DNA of 42,833 bases from CAZKUN01 sp964555935. GTDB lineage: Bacteria > Armatimonadota > Zipacnadia > Zipacnadales > VGFC01. The first letter of the stretch is position 1; each line of letters starts with the position of its first letter. Below, piece by piece: positions 1 to 7,371 of the stretch. The position numbers and the translations under genes are program-made. The notes under the pieces are model-generated. The model made no database searches. It was given only the letters and a program-made list of their open reading frames with translations, and was not told the DNA's origin. The stretch spans positions 1 through 42,833 of the forward strand of contig CAZKUN010000053.1 in NCBI GenBank assembly GCA_964555935.1, read 5' to 3'.

Positions 1-289
1 TGAGTGGTACCGTTAATGGGGGGAGGTCATGATGGGTCTCGTTCTTATACCGGGCCTGAATTTGGGCCGAGAAGTCGATCTTGCCCTTTACGGGCGTGAT
101 GTCATCAAATGCGAAGCCGTCTGCCTTGAACTCAAGGCCGGTGAGGCTGAGCTTTGGAACGGTCAAATGGCACTCGCCGCACTCCATGCTCAGATTCCTG
201 GCCAGATGGGGCATTGCGCCGGCGCTGCCGGCGAACACGACCATCGCGGTGATGGCCAGAAATACCGTGACTGCGGATCTCATCTGCAT
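1..289 (-). CDS. c-type heme outer-membrane barrel protein, 3' end off window (paralog of next gene)
   Basis: Partial gene: it starts at ATG 289 and is open to the left edge, giving 96 codons. An SD-like AGAGGA lies 7 nt before the ATG. Residues 1-25 form a signal peptide ending in a small-residue stretch (GSAGA). Residues 37-41 are CGECH, a c-type heme attachment site, followed directly by HLTVPKLSLTG. The same order (signal peptide, CxxCH, HLTVPKL, a G-F-x-F-D segment) is found in the neighbour at 455-1546, so the two are tandem paralogs on the same strand. Known proteins with a short CxxCH head followed by a porin-like barrel occur in many diderms, often with redox metabolism. I infer an outer-membrane or periplasmic redox role. 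The barrel part is not in the window. Confidence 0.8.
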   Translation of the reverse strand, partial: MQMRSAVTVFLAITAMVVFAGSAGAMPHLARNLSMECGECHLTVPKLSLTGLEFKADGFAFDDITPVKGKIDFSAQIQARYKNETHHDLPPLTVPL

Positions 290-386
290 GTGGTGGTCCT
301 CTTCGGACGGGATGCCCTGCTAACGTTGCGCGTTTCGTTCCACGAGTCGGCCGAGTCTCCCTCCTCGCGGAGCGGGTGAGAACGAG

Positions 387-429
387 CGGGGCCGGGCGGC
401 GTGGCCAATTGGCCCGGCGCCCGGCCCCG
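387..429 (-). terminator. GC-rich hairpin between the two heme-barrel paralogs
   Basis: Positions 387-397 and 419-429 form a perfect 11-bp inverted repeat (CGGGGCCGGGC / GCCCGGCCCCG). The loop itself contains the palindrome GGCCAATTGGCC at 403-414. It lies 26 nt past the stop of the 455-1546 gene, as expected for a transcription terminator or a stabilising 3' structure. No T-rich run follows on the minus strand, so intrinsic termination is uncertain, and an attenuator that lowers expression of the downstream paralog is also possible. Confidence 0.5.
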
Positions 430-454
430 ATACGGCTCTACGCAAGCGGCAGGC

Positions 455-1546
455 CTAGAACAGGCCTTCAGCTTGCACCATGAACTGCTTGTTGCCCGTC
501 TCGTGACGGTACTCGGCACGGAAGCGCTTCGTCCAGTCGGCCGTGGGCGTGTCGAAGTTCGCGTAGAAGATCCCCGCATCTCGGTCGGTGGCGCCACCGT
601 GGTGGTCGTATCGGGCGCCGAGAGCGAAGTGCTCGCTGAACATGTATTCCTCCTCGAAGCTCAGCCGAAGGGCGTCATCGCCCGTGGACCAACCTACGTT
701 GAGGGTCTGGAAGCTCTTCTGGCCGCAGTTGTTCTGAGCGACGCCGCCGAAGAGCGTTTGGCCTTCGCCGATGAAGGAATAGCATCCATAGGACTTCAGC
801 CCGCTGCGCCGGTAGCTCTCCATGAAGACGCCTTCGGGGCGCGAACCCAGCTCGAAGTCATCGTTGAACGCCAATTCGCCGCGGAAGGGGATGACGACGT
901 TGTGGGTCCAGCCTCTGATGGGGCTGCCGCCGGAGTCGCCATCGAAATAGGAGAAGCTGAGGCTTGGGCTGCGGCTGGCGTAGGAGAATGCGCCGACTTT
1001 GGCGTCGAATGCGAGCGGCGTAGAGATGGAGAGTCGGTGCGAGACATCAACCTGGCTGCCGGCGCGGAACTGGCCGGCGGTCAGCGACAGGTTGTCGTCC
1101 AGGCAGATCGGTGTCCTGAAGTAGAGATCCTCGAACCGACCGTTGCGGACGCGGGTGCTGCCGTCGCCGCGGCGCGAGTTGTTGAAGGGCAACCATTCGG
1201 CGAAGTAGTAGCCGCCTCGCTTGTTGATTGGGGCGGCGCCGATGATCTCGACCTCGCGGAGGTAGGTGTCATTCCACCCGGCCGAATCTCGGTCGGTGTA
1301 GCGTCCCTGGAGCAGAAGGGAGAAGTCGATGGTCTCTTCGTCAACGATATCTAGGCCATCAAACCGAAAGCCGTTGGCCTGAAACCCGAGACCGGTTGTG
1401 TTTAGCTTGGGCACCGTGAGATGGCACATGGTGCAGCTGACATCATACTGGCGAGCCCAGTGTGGGACTGCCCAGGCGGAACTAGCCAGTAGGGCTGCGG
1501 CGATGATGAACGGAACCATCACCATTAGACGGCGTTTACGATTCAT
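455..1546 (-). CDS. c-type heme outer-membrane barrel protein (363 aa)
   Basis: The start is fixed by a full Shine-Dalgarno AAGGAGG (1553-1559) 6 nt before ATG 1546. Residues 1-26 are a signal peptide (basic NRKRR start, hydrophobic core, ASSAWA cleavage site). CTMCH at 38-42 is a heme c attachment site within an ARQYDVSCTMCHLTVPKL context. The rest, about residues 60-363, is rich in alternating aromatic/polar strands and ends in a terminal Phe (QAEGLF), as outer-membrane beta-barrels do. This matches the broad family of porin-like proteins with a single N-terminal heme found in metal- and sulfur-cycling diderms. The specific function is unknown. A second copy of the N-terminal module lies directly downstream (1-289), separated by a strong hairpin, so the pair may share a transcript. 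No electron-transfer partner gene is adjacent. Confidence 0.85.
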   Translation of the reverse strand: MNRKRRLMVMVPFIIAAALLASSAWAVPHWARQYDVSCTMCHLTVPKLNTTGLGFQANGFRFDGLDIVDEETIDFSLLLQGRYTDRDSAGWNDTYLREVEIIGAAPINKRGGYYFAEWLPFNNSRRGDGSTRVRNGRFEDLYFRTPICLDDNLSLTAGQFRAGSQVDVSHRLSISTPLAFDAKVGAFSYASRSPSLSFSYFDGDSGGSPIRGWTHNVVIPFRGELAFNDDFELGSRPEGVFMESYRRSGLKSYGCYSFIGEGQTLFGGVAQNNCGQKSFQTLNVGWSTGDDALRLSFEEEYMFSEHFALGARYDHHGGATDRDAGIFYANFDTPTADWTKRFRAEYRHETGNKQFMVQAEGLF

Positions 1547-1634
1547 CGTGAGCCTCCTTGGGATTACGGATCGTGGGTTCGGAATGCGGATTCGTTAAGC
1601 GGACCAATACTACCTTGAAAGTCAGGAATTGACA

Positions 1635-2966
1635 ATGGAATACGCCCTAAATGCGTTGGCGATCGTGTTGGTGCTTGTTGCTTGCTCGGGGACCGCGTCC
1701 GCATTGACGGTGATCCCGCCCGGGCCGGTGGTGGAGGGTGGCGAGGTGGAGGTCCGGCTGGCGGTGAGTAACCCGAGCGCTGAAGCCGGTGAGTTTCGCG
1801 TCCGCTTCTACTGGGATGTGGCTGAGCACGCGAATCTGGTTGAGGCTCGTGGCGTGACCGTCGCCGGCGGGCAAACGGAGGTCGTCGCTGCCTGGGCGCC
1901 GACCGAGGGGCGAGTGGGGGAGCGGACGATCCTCGCCCAGACGCGGGCTCCGGACGGCACCGTGACTGAGAGTCGGTTCGCGCTGGAGGTGCGTGACGGC
2001 GAGACGGCCGCCGTGCCGGTGCTGGCGGGTGGCTGGCTGGATCCGGGGATTCTGCACGCGGGGTTTGGGTACCCGAGAGATCGCGAAGTGACGGTGGCGG
2101 ACGTGAGGGACGTGGTGGACGCGATGCACGACGTCGGGATGGACACGGCAATCGTGACATACGTGGAGTTCTTCGGCCCGTATTACCCGAGCGAGATCGA
2201 GGAGTTCGCCGAGCCGCTGATCGACTTCGATGTGGTGGGCACGATCCTCGAGCAAGCTGACCGCAATGGGATGCATGTCTTCCTGGGGCTGAGCCGCGGT
2301 GATGATACGTTGCTGCTCTGGGACGGACTGGATGATCCCGAGCGAATGGCGACGGGCATCGACCTCGGGACGCGCGTGGCGGCGGAGCTATGGGAGCTGT
2401 ACGGGCATCACCCGTCGCTATACGGCTGGTACCTCACCCACGAGGCGAACGACATCGCGAAGGCGGGGGCCTACTACGACGCGGTGGCGGACTTCTGCAA
2501 GACGCTCGCGCCGGAGAAGCCCGTGCTTGTCGCCCCGGCGGGCACGCCGATCATCAGCCCCGAGATCCTGCGCAACAGCCACGTGGATATCTTCGCCTAC
2601 CAGGACGCGGTCGGCGCGGGCTACAAGGACTACAAGTACACTCTCGACCCCGAGCAGCGGATCGCGGAGCTTGATGAAGTGTATGGGCACTACCGCGACA
2701 CGCACGCGGGCACTGGCAAGCATCTGTGGACTGATTTGGAGATCTGGCGGGCAAATCCCGAGACGGGGTACGCCCCGTTCAATCCGGCGCCGATCGGCGA
2801 GGTGAAGCGCCAGATCGGGATCGAGGCAAAGTACGTGGAGTTCATCACCGCGTATGAGTTCTTCTGCAGCATGGCGCCGCCGGAGAGCACGCTACGGTTG
2901 GGCGGCGACGAGGCGGTGAGGCTGTATGAGGGTTATCGGGAGTGGGTGGACGGCAGGGCGCGATAA
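1635..2966 (+). CDS. secreted DUF4434-like glycosidase (TIM barrel), 443 aa
   Basis: I place the start at ATG 1635 because AGGA (1624-1627) is 7 nt upstream; an in-frame TTG at 1629 is too close to the SD. The N-terminus is a signal sequence (about residues 1-24). It contains LVAC at 14-17, which fits a lipobox, so a lipoprotein is possible although the n-region lacks basic residues. Residues about 25-125 look like an Ig-like beta-sandwich (VSNPSAEAGEFRVRFYW). The rest is a TIM barrel with LYGWYLTHEAND and WTDLEIW, which carry the glutamates I would expect as catalytic acids in DUF4434-type barrels. It probably cleaves or binds extracellular glycan; the substrate is unknown. It runs divergently from the heme protein and convergently with the 2976-4007 gene. 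Its stop codon sits inside a palindrome. Confidence 0.8.
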   Translation: MEYALNALAIVLVLVACSGTASALTVIPPGPVVEGGEVEVRLAVSNPSAEAGEFRVRFYWDVAEHANLVEARGVTVAGGQTEVVAAWAPTEGRVGERTILAQTRAPDGTVTESRFALEVRDGETAAVPVLAGGWLDPGILHAGFGYPRDREVTVADVRDVVDAMHDVGMDTAIVTYVEFFGPYYPSEIEEFAEPLIDFDVVGTILEQADRNGMHVFLGLSRGDDTLLLWDGLDDPERMATGIDLGTRVAAELWELYGHHPSLYGWYLTHEANDIAKAGAYYDAVADFCKTLAPEKPVLVAPAGTPIISPEILRNSHVDIFAYQDAVGAGYKDYKYTLDPEQRIAELDEVYGHYRDTHAGTGKHLWTDLEIWRANPETGYAPFNPAPIGEVKRQIGIEAKYVEFITAYEFFCSMAPPESTLRLGGDEAVRLYEGYREWVDGRAR

Positions 2967-2975
2967 ATCGCGCCC
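2956..2975. terminator. palindrome spanning convergent stop codons
   Basis: GGGCGCGA-TAAA-TCGCGCCC is a perfect 8-bp stem with a 4-nt loop (9 bp if A-T closes it). The loop contains the stop codon of the plus-strand glycosidase, and the stem abuts the minus-strand stop at 2976-2978. The CCCCTACGGGG sequence just after it extends the symmetry. It could act as a bidirectional terminator. It also resembles short GC-palindromic dispersed repeats; only one copy is in this window. Confidence 0.45.
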
Positions 2976-4007
2976 CTACGGGGTCGTGCCGCCGGTGATG
3001 GCTTCGAGGGCGGAGGCGCAGTCGATCGGGGACATCTCGGCGATGGCTTCGTCGGAGAGCTGGTTGAGGGGATCGAGGAGCTTGGACGCCATCTCGTCGT
3101 CGCCGACTCGTTGAGCGGCTAGACCGTACCAGATCTGTCTTTGGGCGGCTGTGGCGTCGAACTCGGGTAGAGGGTTGTCGGCGACGATTTTCGCGAGGAC
3201 GGACTGATCCGGGCCCTCGGGGCGGCCGATTCGCATGAGCGGGAGCACCTGGGCCATGACGTCAGGGTACCACTTCTCCAGCGCAAACCCCATGTCGCCA
3301 TTCATGTCGCGATACCAGGCGAAGTAGCCGCGATCCTCGTCGTAGAGCGTTCGGAGTTCCTCCTCGGTCCGGTCGGCCAGTCGCCGCGCGTGGGATGCCA
3401 TGCCCGGGTTCTCTAGGGCATCGAAAATGAGCGCGGCGCTACGGAAGCCGACGATCACCTCGGCATTGTCCATCGTGTATTCGATAGCGTAACTGGGCTT
3501 GGCGATGGTCAGGCCGTCGGGCTGCATTGTCAGCAGGATCCCGGAGAGAGCGAGGAAGCAGCTTCGCTCGCGCTCGCGCAGCCACTCCGTCGGCGCGCCC
3601 GTCACGCGGTAGCGCTCCGAAACGAGCCAGAGGTACATCGCGGCGTAGGAATCGGTGGAGTCCATGTCGCCAGTAGTGGTGAGCGTGTCATCCGCGTTGA
3701 AGGTGTAGTCGGTAACGGTGCCGTCGGCCTGCATGTGGCCTCGGTACCAGTCGATCCAGGTATCGGCAGCGCTGAGACAGCGCTCGTCATCGATGGCCTC
3801 GTAGGCTCGGAGGAGACCGTATGCGTGGAAGTGGGCGAAGTAGGGGATCAGCCCACCCGCGCGCTTATCGAGCGTGTCGGTGAAGAGCACGCCCGTGGGC
3901 TCGTGATGGCATGCGAGGATGCGGTCGGCCAGAGCCCGGACGACGGTCGGGTTGGGCGCGGGCTGTGCGGCGATGGGACTATTGAGCGCGGCCAGGAGCA
4001 TGAGCAT
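2976..4007 (-). CDS. alpha/alpha-barrel (six-hairpin type) secreted protein, 343 aa
   Basis: ATG 4007 has GAGGGA 6 nt upstream, and that SD overlaps the stop codon of the preceding gene (4018), so the two are translationally coupled with a 10-nt gap. Residues 1-14 (LMLLAALNSPIAA) form a short signal peptide. The remainder is helix-rich with repeated W/Y-rich hairpins (DTWIDWYRGHMQADGTVTDY, DSTDSYAAMYLWLVSERY, YDEDRGYFAWYRDMNGDMGF). That composition is seen in six-hairpin glycosidase-like folds such as GH88, GH105 and GH127. I cannot assign a family. DMDSTDSYAAMYLWL (about 115-130) is the most distinctive conserved-looking segment. It is probably an accessory hydrolase acting on products of the coupled GH-A protein. 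Confidence 0.7.
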   Translation of the reverse strand: MLMLLAALNSPIAAQPAPNPTVVRALADRILACHHEPTGVLFTDTLDKRAGGLIPYFAHFHAYGLLRAYEAIDDERCLSAADTWIDWYRGHMQADGTVTDYTFNADDTLTTTGDMDSTDSYAAMYLWLVSERYRVTGAPTEWLRERERSCFLALSGILLTMQPDGLTIAKPSYAIEYTMDNAEVIVGFRSAALIFDALENPGMASHARRLADRTEEELRTLYDEDRGYFAWYRDMNGDMGFALEKWYPDVMAQVLPLMRIGRPEGPDQSVLAKIVADNPLPEFDATAAQRQIWYGLAAQRVGDDEMASKLLDPLNQLSDEAIAEMSPIDCASALEAITGGTTP

Positions 4008-4017
4008 ACGTGATCCC

Positions 4018-5922
4018 TCAGTCTACCGTGATGAGAATGTCTGCGAGCGCGATGCCGGCTAGTTCGAAGGGAGCGGGCGAATCGCCGACCGGGCATTCGA
4101 AGGTGGCGGGCTCTTTGATGAAGCTTGGATTAGCGATGATGAACTGTCGAGGCGCGAGCTGGGCGGCCGCGAGCGCGATGGTGTGGGGCAGGCCGAGCGC
4201 CGTGGCCCGCGCGTTCGCGCGATTGGCGGAGATGGTGATGCTCGCGGCTTCGCCAATCGCTCGGAGCGTGATGTGGGGCGTCCCCTTCGCGTCGCGCCAC
4301 TCAACAGCTTCGACACCGGGCACGGGGGTAGAGATCCCGATATCGACGGAGGGTCTCGGTGTCTGGGCAAAACGCTTGGCGAGGCCGCCCGGCAGCGAGA
4401 GTGGGTCCGCGAGATCGGTGGCGTAGTGGCGTTTGCCACGTACCGCCGCCCTCTCTCGGGCGAAACGCGGCTCGCCGTCGATGAGCGGCGAATGGAGGAT
4501 CGGGCCGGGGACATCCGGCGTGTAGACCGGCGCGAGCCAGCGACCGGGGCCGAGCTTGAGGATGGACCGCTCCCCAGCCCAAGAACCGGAGAGACCGTAG
4601 TCTTCGGTCTGGGCGAAGGCGCGGGCGTCGGAGTTCTGCGGCGGGTACGCGAAGGCGACATCGGGTTGGCGGGTCAGCCAATTGAGATCGGCGCGCGCGG
4701 CGCGGCCGAAGGTGGCCAGCCACTCGAGCTGGCGGGGATCGTTGATGAGTTCGAAGATCGTCCAGTTCTTGTCGCCGTCAGACCCCGCGAGACTGAGCCC
4801 GAACATGAACACGCCGCGCGCGCCCATGCCGAGCAGCAGGTTGAGGTCTGAACACATCTCCTCGCGCGTCTGGTAGGTGATGTGGCGGTCGGTCCACGTG
4901 ACGCCGTTGTACTCCGTGACCAGGCACCACATGGGGCGTTTTGCCTGGACGACTTCGGCGTAGGTAGCGGCTCCATTGAACGTGCCAAGGCGGTCTCCGC
5001 CCGCGTAGCTCTCCATGCCCAGGCCGTCAAGCCCGCCGGAGTCGTCTTGGTTGCTCCAGACCCGCGTCGCCTCGTGGTGGCGCTTGGCGATGACGGGAAC
5101 GTCGACGACCTCTTTGAGCCCATCGCAGAGGTCGTTGAGGCGGCGCTGGATGGAGAGTTCGCGCGCCTCGCAGATGTCGTCGTGCATGCGGCTGAGCGCG
5201 AGGTCGACGGCGAACGACCGTCCTGACTCATGGTCGAGCGCGCTGGCGTCAGGCTGGGGGACGAGGCGGGCGGCTTGCTCGTAACTTGCGGGCGATTCGC
5301 CCAGCGCCCAGGACGCGGCGAGATCGCCCACTGAGCGATAGCGCGCGCGGAGCAGCTCGGCGAATTCGCCGCGCCACTCGGGATCAGCAGGCACGAAGGC
5401 GCGGGGAGGGTTGTACTCGTTGCCGATGGGGTCGATGAGGAAGCGAAGGCCCGGGCCGAAACTGAGTTGGCGGAGGTACCCCTGAGTGTCCTCCATGTCG
5501 GCGTCAGTGATCCACCGCGCGGTTGTTTCCTCGCCGGACGGGACGGCGTAGCCCTCGATGGTGCTCTGCGGCGGAGTGCAGATTTGGAGCCCGTAACGGA
5601 AACCGAGTTCCTCGATGATGTCGATGACGTGCTGTAGGCGGGCCGGCGGGACGCGGCGGACGGGATTGATGTAGAGGTCTTCGATCTCGTGCTCTCGGAT
5701 GGTGGTCAGCACGCGGCGGTCTCGGTCAAGCGCGGCGTCGGAGTCCTGCCAGAATGAGTGACCGCCGAACATGCCGCCGAAGGGCACGTACGGCTCGCCA
5801 TCCCAGATCAGCACGTGGTCGGACGTGATCTCCCACGGGTGCTGTCCGCCGTCGCGGTCGGTGAAGGTGCCGGAGGCGGATGCGGTGACGGTGAGGATGA
5901 GGGCGGACGCGATGGTGAGCAA
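4018..5922 (-). CDS. secreted GH42/GH-A-like glycoside hydrolase, 634 aa
   Basis: The start is TTG 5922: GGAGG (5930-5934) lies 7 nt upstream and no better ATG exists. Residues 1-17 are a signal peptide (LTIASALILTVTASASG). The N-terminal two-thirds is a TIM barrel of clan GH-A type. GNEY near residue 169 is placed like the acid/base of GH42. An insertion RARYRSVGDLAASWALGE (about 192-209) resembles the GH42 segment after it. VTEYNG (E337) is the probable nucleophile. A GVFMFGL strand follows, and the C-terminal third is a beta-rich accessory part. The substrate is not predictable. It is the first gene of a two-gene operon with the 343-aa barrel protein and is divergent from the Ppx gene, with 86 nt between starts. 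Confidence 0.8.
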   Translation of the reverse strand: MLTIASALILTVTASASGTFTDRDGGQHPWEITSDHVLIWDGEPYVPFGGMFGGHSFWQDSDAALDRDRRVLTTIREHEIEDLYINPVRRVPPARLQHVIDIIEELGFRYGLQICTPPQSTIEGYAVPSGEETTARWITDADMEDTQGYLRQLSFGPGLRFLIDPIGNEYNPPRAFVPADPEWRGEFAELLRARYRSVGDLAASWALGESPASYEQAARLVPQPDASALDHESGRSFAVDLALSRMHDDICEARELSIQRRLNDLCDGLKEVVDVPVIAKRHHEATRVWSNQDDSGGLDGLGMESYAGGDRLGTFNGAATYAEVVQAKRPMWCLVTEYNGVTWTDRHITYQTREEMCSDLNLLLGMGARGVFMFGLSLAGSDGDKNWTIFELINDPRQLEWLATFGRAARADLNWLTRQPDVAFAYPPQNSDARAFAQTEDYGLSGSWAGERSILKLGPGRWLAPVYTPDVPGPILHSPLIDGEPRFARERAAVRGKRHYATDLADPLSLPGGLAKRFAQTPRPSVDIGISTPVPGVEAVEWRDAKGTPHITLRAIGEAASITISANRANARATALGLPHTIALAAAQLAPRQFIIANPSFIKEPATFECPVGDSPAPFELAGIALADILITVD

Positions 5923-6008
5923 GCCGGAGCCTCCGAGAGAATAGTGCCTCCCTGGTTCGCAATGGACCGGGCGAAGGCCTCCGATGGGACGCGAGGGAAG
6001 GGGAGGGC

Positions 6009-6917
6009 ATGAGAGCAGAAGAGCGCCGGGTTCTCGTCATCGACGTGGGGAGCAATACCGTCCGGGCCATCGCCGCCCACATCTCGCCATCGGGCGAGGC
6101 GGTGATTGACTACCAGGCCGGCGGCATGACCGCTCTCGGCGGAGGGCTGTCGGGGACCGGCGAGATGTCCGATGAGGCGATTGCCGCGACCGTTGAGATG
6201 GTGACGCGGATGGTGTCTGAATGCCGGGGCATCGATCAGACCCACTGCGTCGGGACGGCGGCGTGTCGCGATGCGAGCAACACCGAGGTGCTGGTCCGCG
6301 CGCTGCTGGAGGAGGCCGGCGTCGAGCTTGAGGTGATCTCCGGGGAACTCGAGGCGGAATTCTCGCACGCGGGCGCGATCGACGCGGTGGGCGAGTCGGG
6401 CAGAACAGGATCGGTGGTCATCGACATCGGTGGCGCGAGCACGGAGTTGGTGCGGGCTCGGGGCGCAACGCTTGACCTGACGAGTCTGCGGATCGGCGCT
6501 CGCTCGCTGACGGAGACATGGTTGCGCTCAGACCCGCCGACGGGAGAGGAGGTCCGAGGGGCATGTGCCGCGGCGCGAGAGGTGTTGGTGGAGGCGCTGC
6601 CGATGCTTCGGGAGGCAGCGGCGGCAGTGGCGGCGGGTGGCACGGCGCACGCGGCGGCTCGGTGTCTCAACGAATCGGTCCTGAGCGCGGACGGATTGGG
6701 CGAACTGGTGGGTGAGATGAGCGCCGCAGCCTTGGTGGATCGGCGCAAGATGATGCCGTTTGACCCGGCACGGGCAGCGATCGTGGTGGGTGGCCTGGTG
6801 ATCCTGGAGGCAGTTGCAGCAGAGGCGCCCGGGCAGCGGGTGACGGTGAGTCGGGGCGGCCTGCGAGAGGGCGTGCTATTGGAGCGGGCGGGGGCGACGA
6901 CGGTGCGCGTGGGGTGA
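6009..6917 (+). CDS. Ppx/GppA family phosphatase (exopolyphosphatase-like), 302 aa
   Basis: This is a cytoplasmic member of the ASKHA fold that hydrolyses polyphosphate or pppGpp in known relatives. Signatures in order are VIDVGSNTVR at 10-19 (phosphate-1 loop), GTAACRDASN near 82-91, SGELEAEFS, VIDIGGASTEL near 137-147 (phosphate-2 loop), MMPFDPARAAIVVGG near 250-265 and SRGGLREG near the end. All expected Ppx/GppA motifs are present. At about 300 aa it is the short one-module form, without the C-terminal HD domain of E. coli Ppx. The start ATG 6009 is preceded by a purine-rich GGGAAGGGGAGGG tract. It appears monocistronic and convergent with the small membrane protein, 7 nt from stop to stop. 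Confidence 0.9.
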   Translation: MRAEERRVLVIDVGSNTVRAIAAHISPSGEAVIDYQAGGMTALGGGLSGTGEMSDEAIAATVEMVTRMVSECRGIDQTHCVGTAACRDASNTEVLVRALLEEAGVELEVISGELEAEFSHAGAIDAVGESGRTGSVVIDIGGASTELVRARGATLDLTSLRIGARSLTETWLRSDPPTGEEVRGACAAAREVLVEALPMLREAAAAVAAGGTAHAAARCLNESVLSADGLGELVGEMSAAALVDRRKMMPFDPARAAIVVGGLVILEAVAAEAPGQRVTVSRGGLREGVLLERAGATTVRVG

Positions 6918-6924
6918 GTGGGAG

Positions 6925-7371
6925 TCAGTCCGACGGCGGCCGACCTCTGCCTTTGCGCCTGAGATCCATGGTTGCTGTGCCCGTGCCCTCTTCGCGCATC
7001 GTGACCCGGTCGGGGTGACCGGTCATGCGGATCATATACAGGTTTTCGCGGGCCTTGCTGTATCCGATGGCGACAACCAATTCCTGCCCGCGACGCCACA
7101 CGATGCGGGCGCGATGGAAGTACTGGCTCTCGGGGCTCCACACCTCAACCGTGCCGGTATACCCACTGCTGAAATCAAACCAGTACTCCGTCCCGTCCGA
7201 CGCGCCCCACCCGCCGTTGAGGTGCTTGGCGGCCTGCGTCTTCTTGATCCGGTCTCCCAACACAAAGACGCTGTAGCCGATCACGATGGCGATCAGCACA
7301 ATGCCGACGGCGCCGCCGAGTCCGCAGCGGATGAAGGCGCCCTCTGGGTTGCCGGATTCTTCGGTGCTCAT
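6925..7371 (-). CDS. small single-pass membrane protein, 148 aa
   Basis: It starts at ATG 7371, which overlaps the PL8 stop codon in an ATGA (7368-7371), so translation is coupled. Residues 15-42 (CGLGGAVGIVLIAIVIGYSVFVLGD) form one transmembrane helix. The C-terminal 100 residues form a soluble, mostly beta domain with aromatic strands (GTEYWFDFSSGYTGTVEVW, RARIVWRRGQELVVAIGYS), resembling lipocalin-like stress or stability domains of the 'cost of a signal' type, though I cannot name a family. The basic RRKGRGRPPSD tail is at the C-terminus. Coupling to a secreted lyase suggests an envelope role; this is inference only. Confidence 0.7.
   Translation of the reverse strand: MSTEESGNPEGAFIRCGLGGAVGIVLIAIVIGYSVFVLGDRIKKTQAAKHLNGGWGASDGTEYWFDFSSGYTGTVEVWSPESQYFHRARIVWRRGQELVVAIGYSKARENLYMIRMTGHPDRVTMREEGTGTATMDLRRKGRGRPPSD

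Noticed and set aside
401..1354. Long plus-strand open frame opposite the 363-aa heme protein
   Set aside because: Lacks a signal, SD or family motif. It is an antisense shadow caused by high GC; the minus-strand gene has a signal peptide, heme motif and perfect SD.
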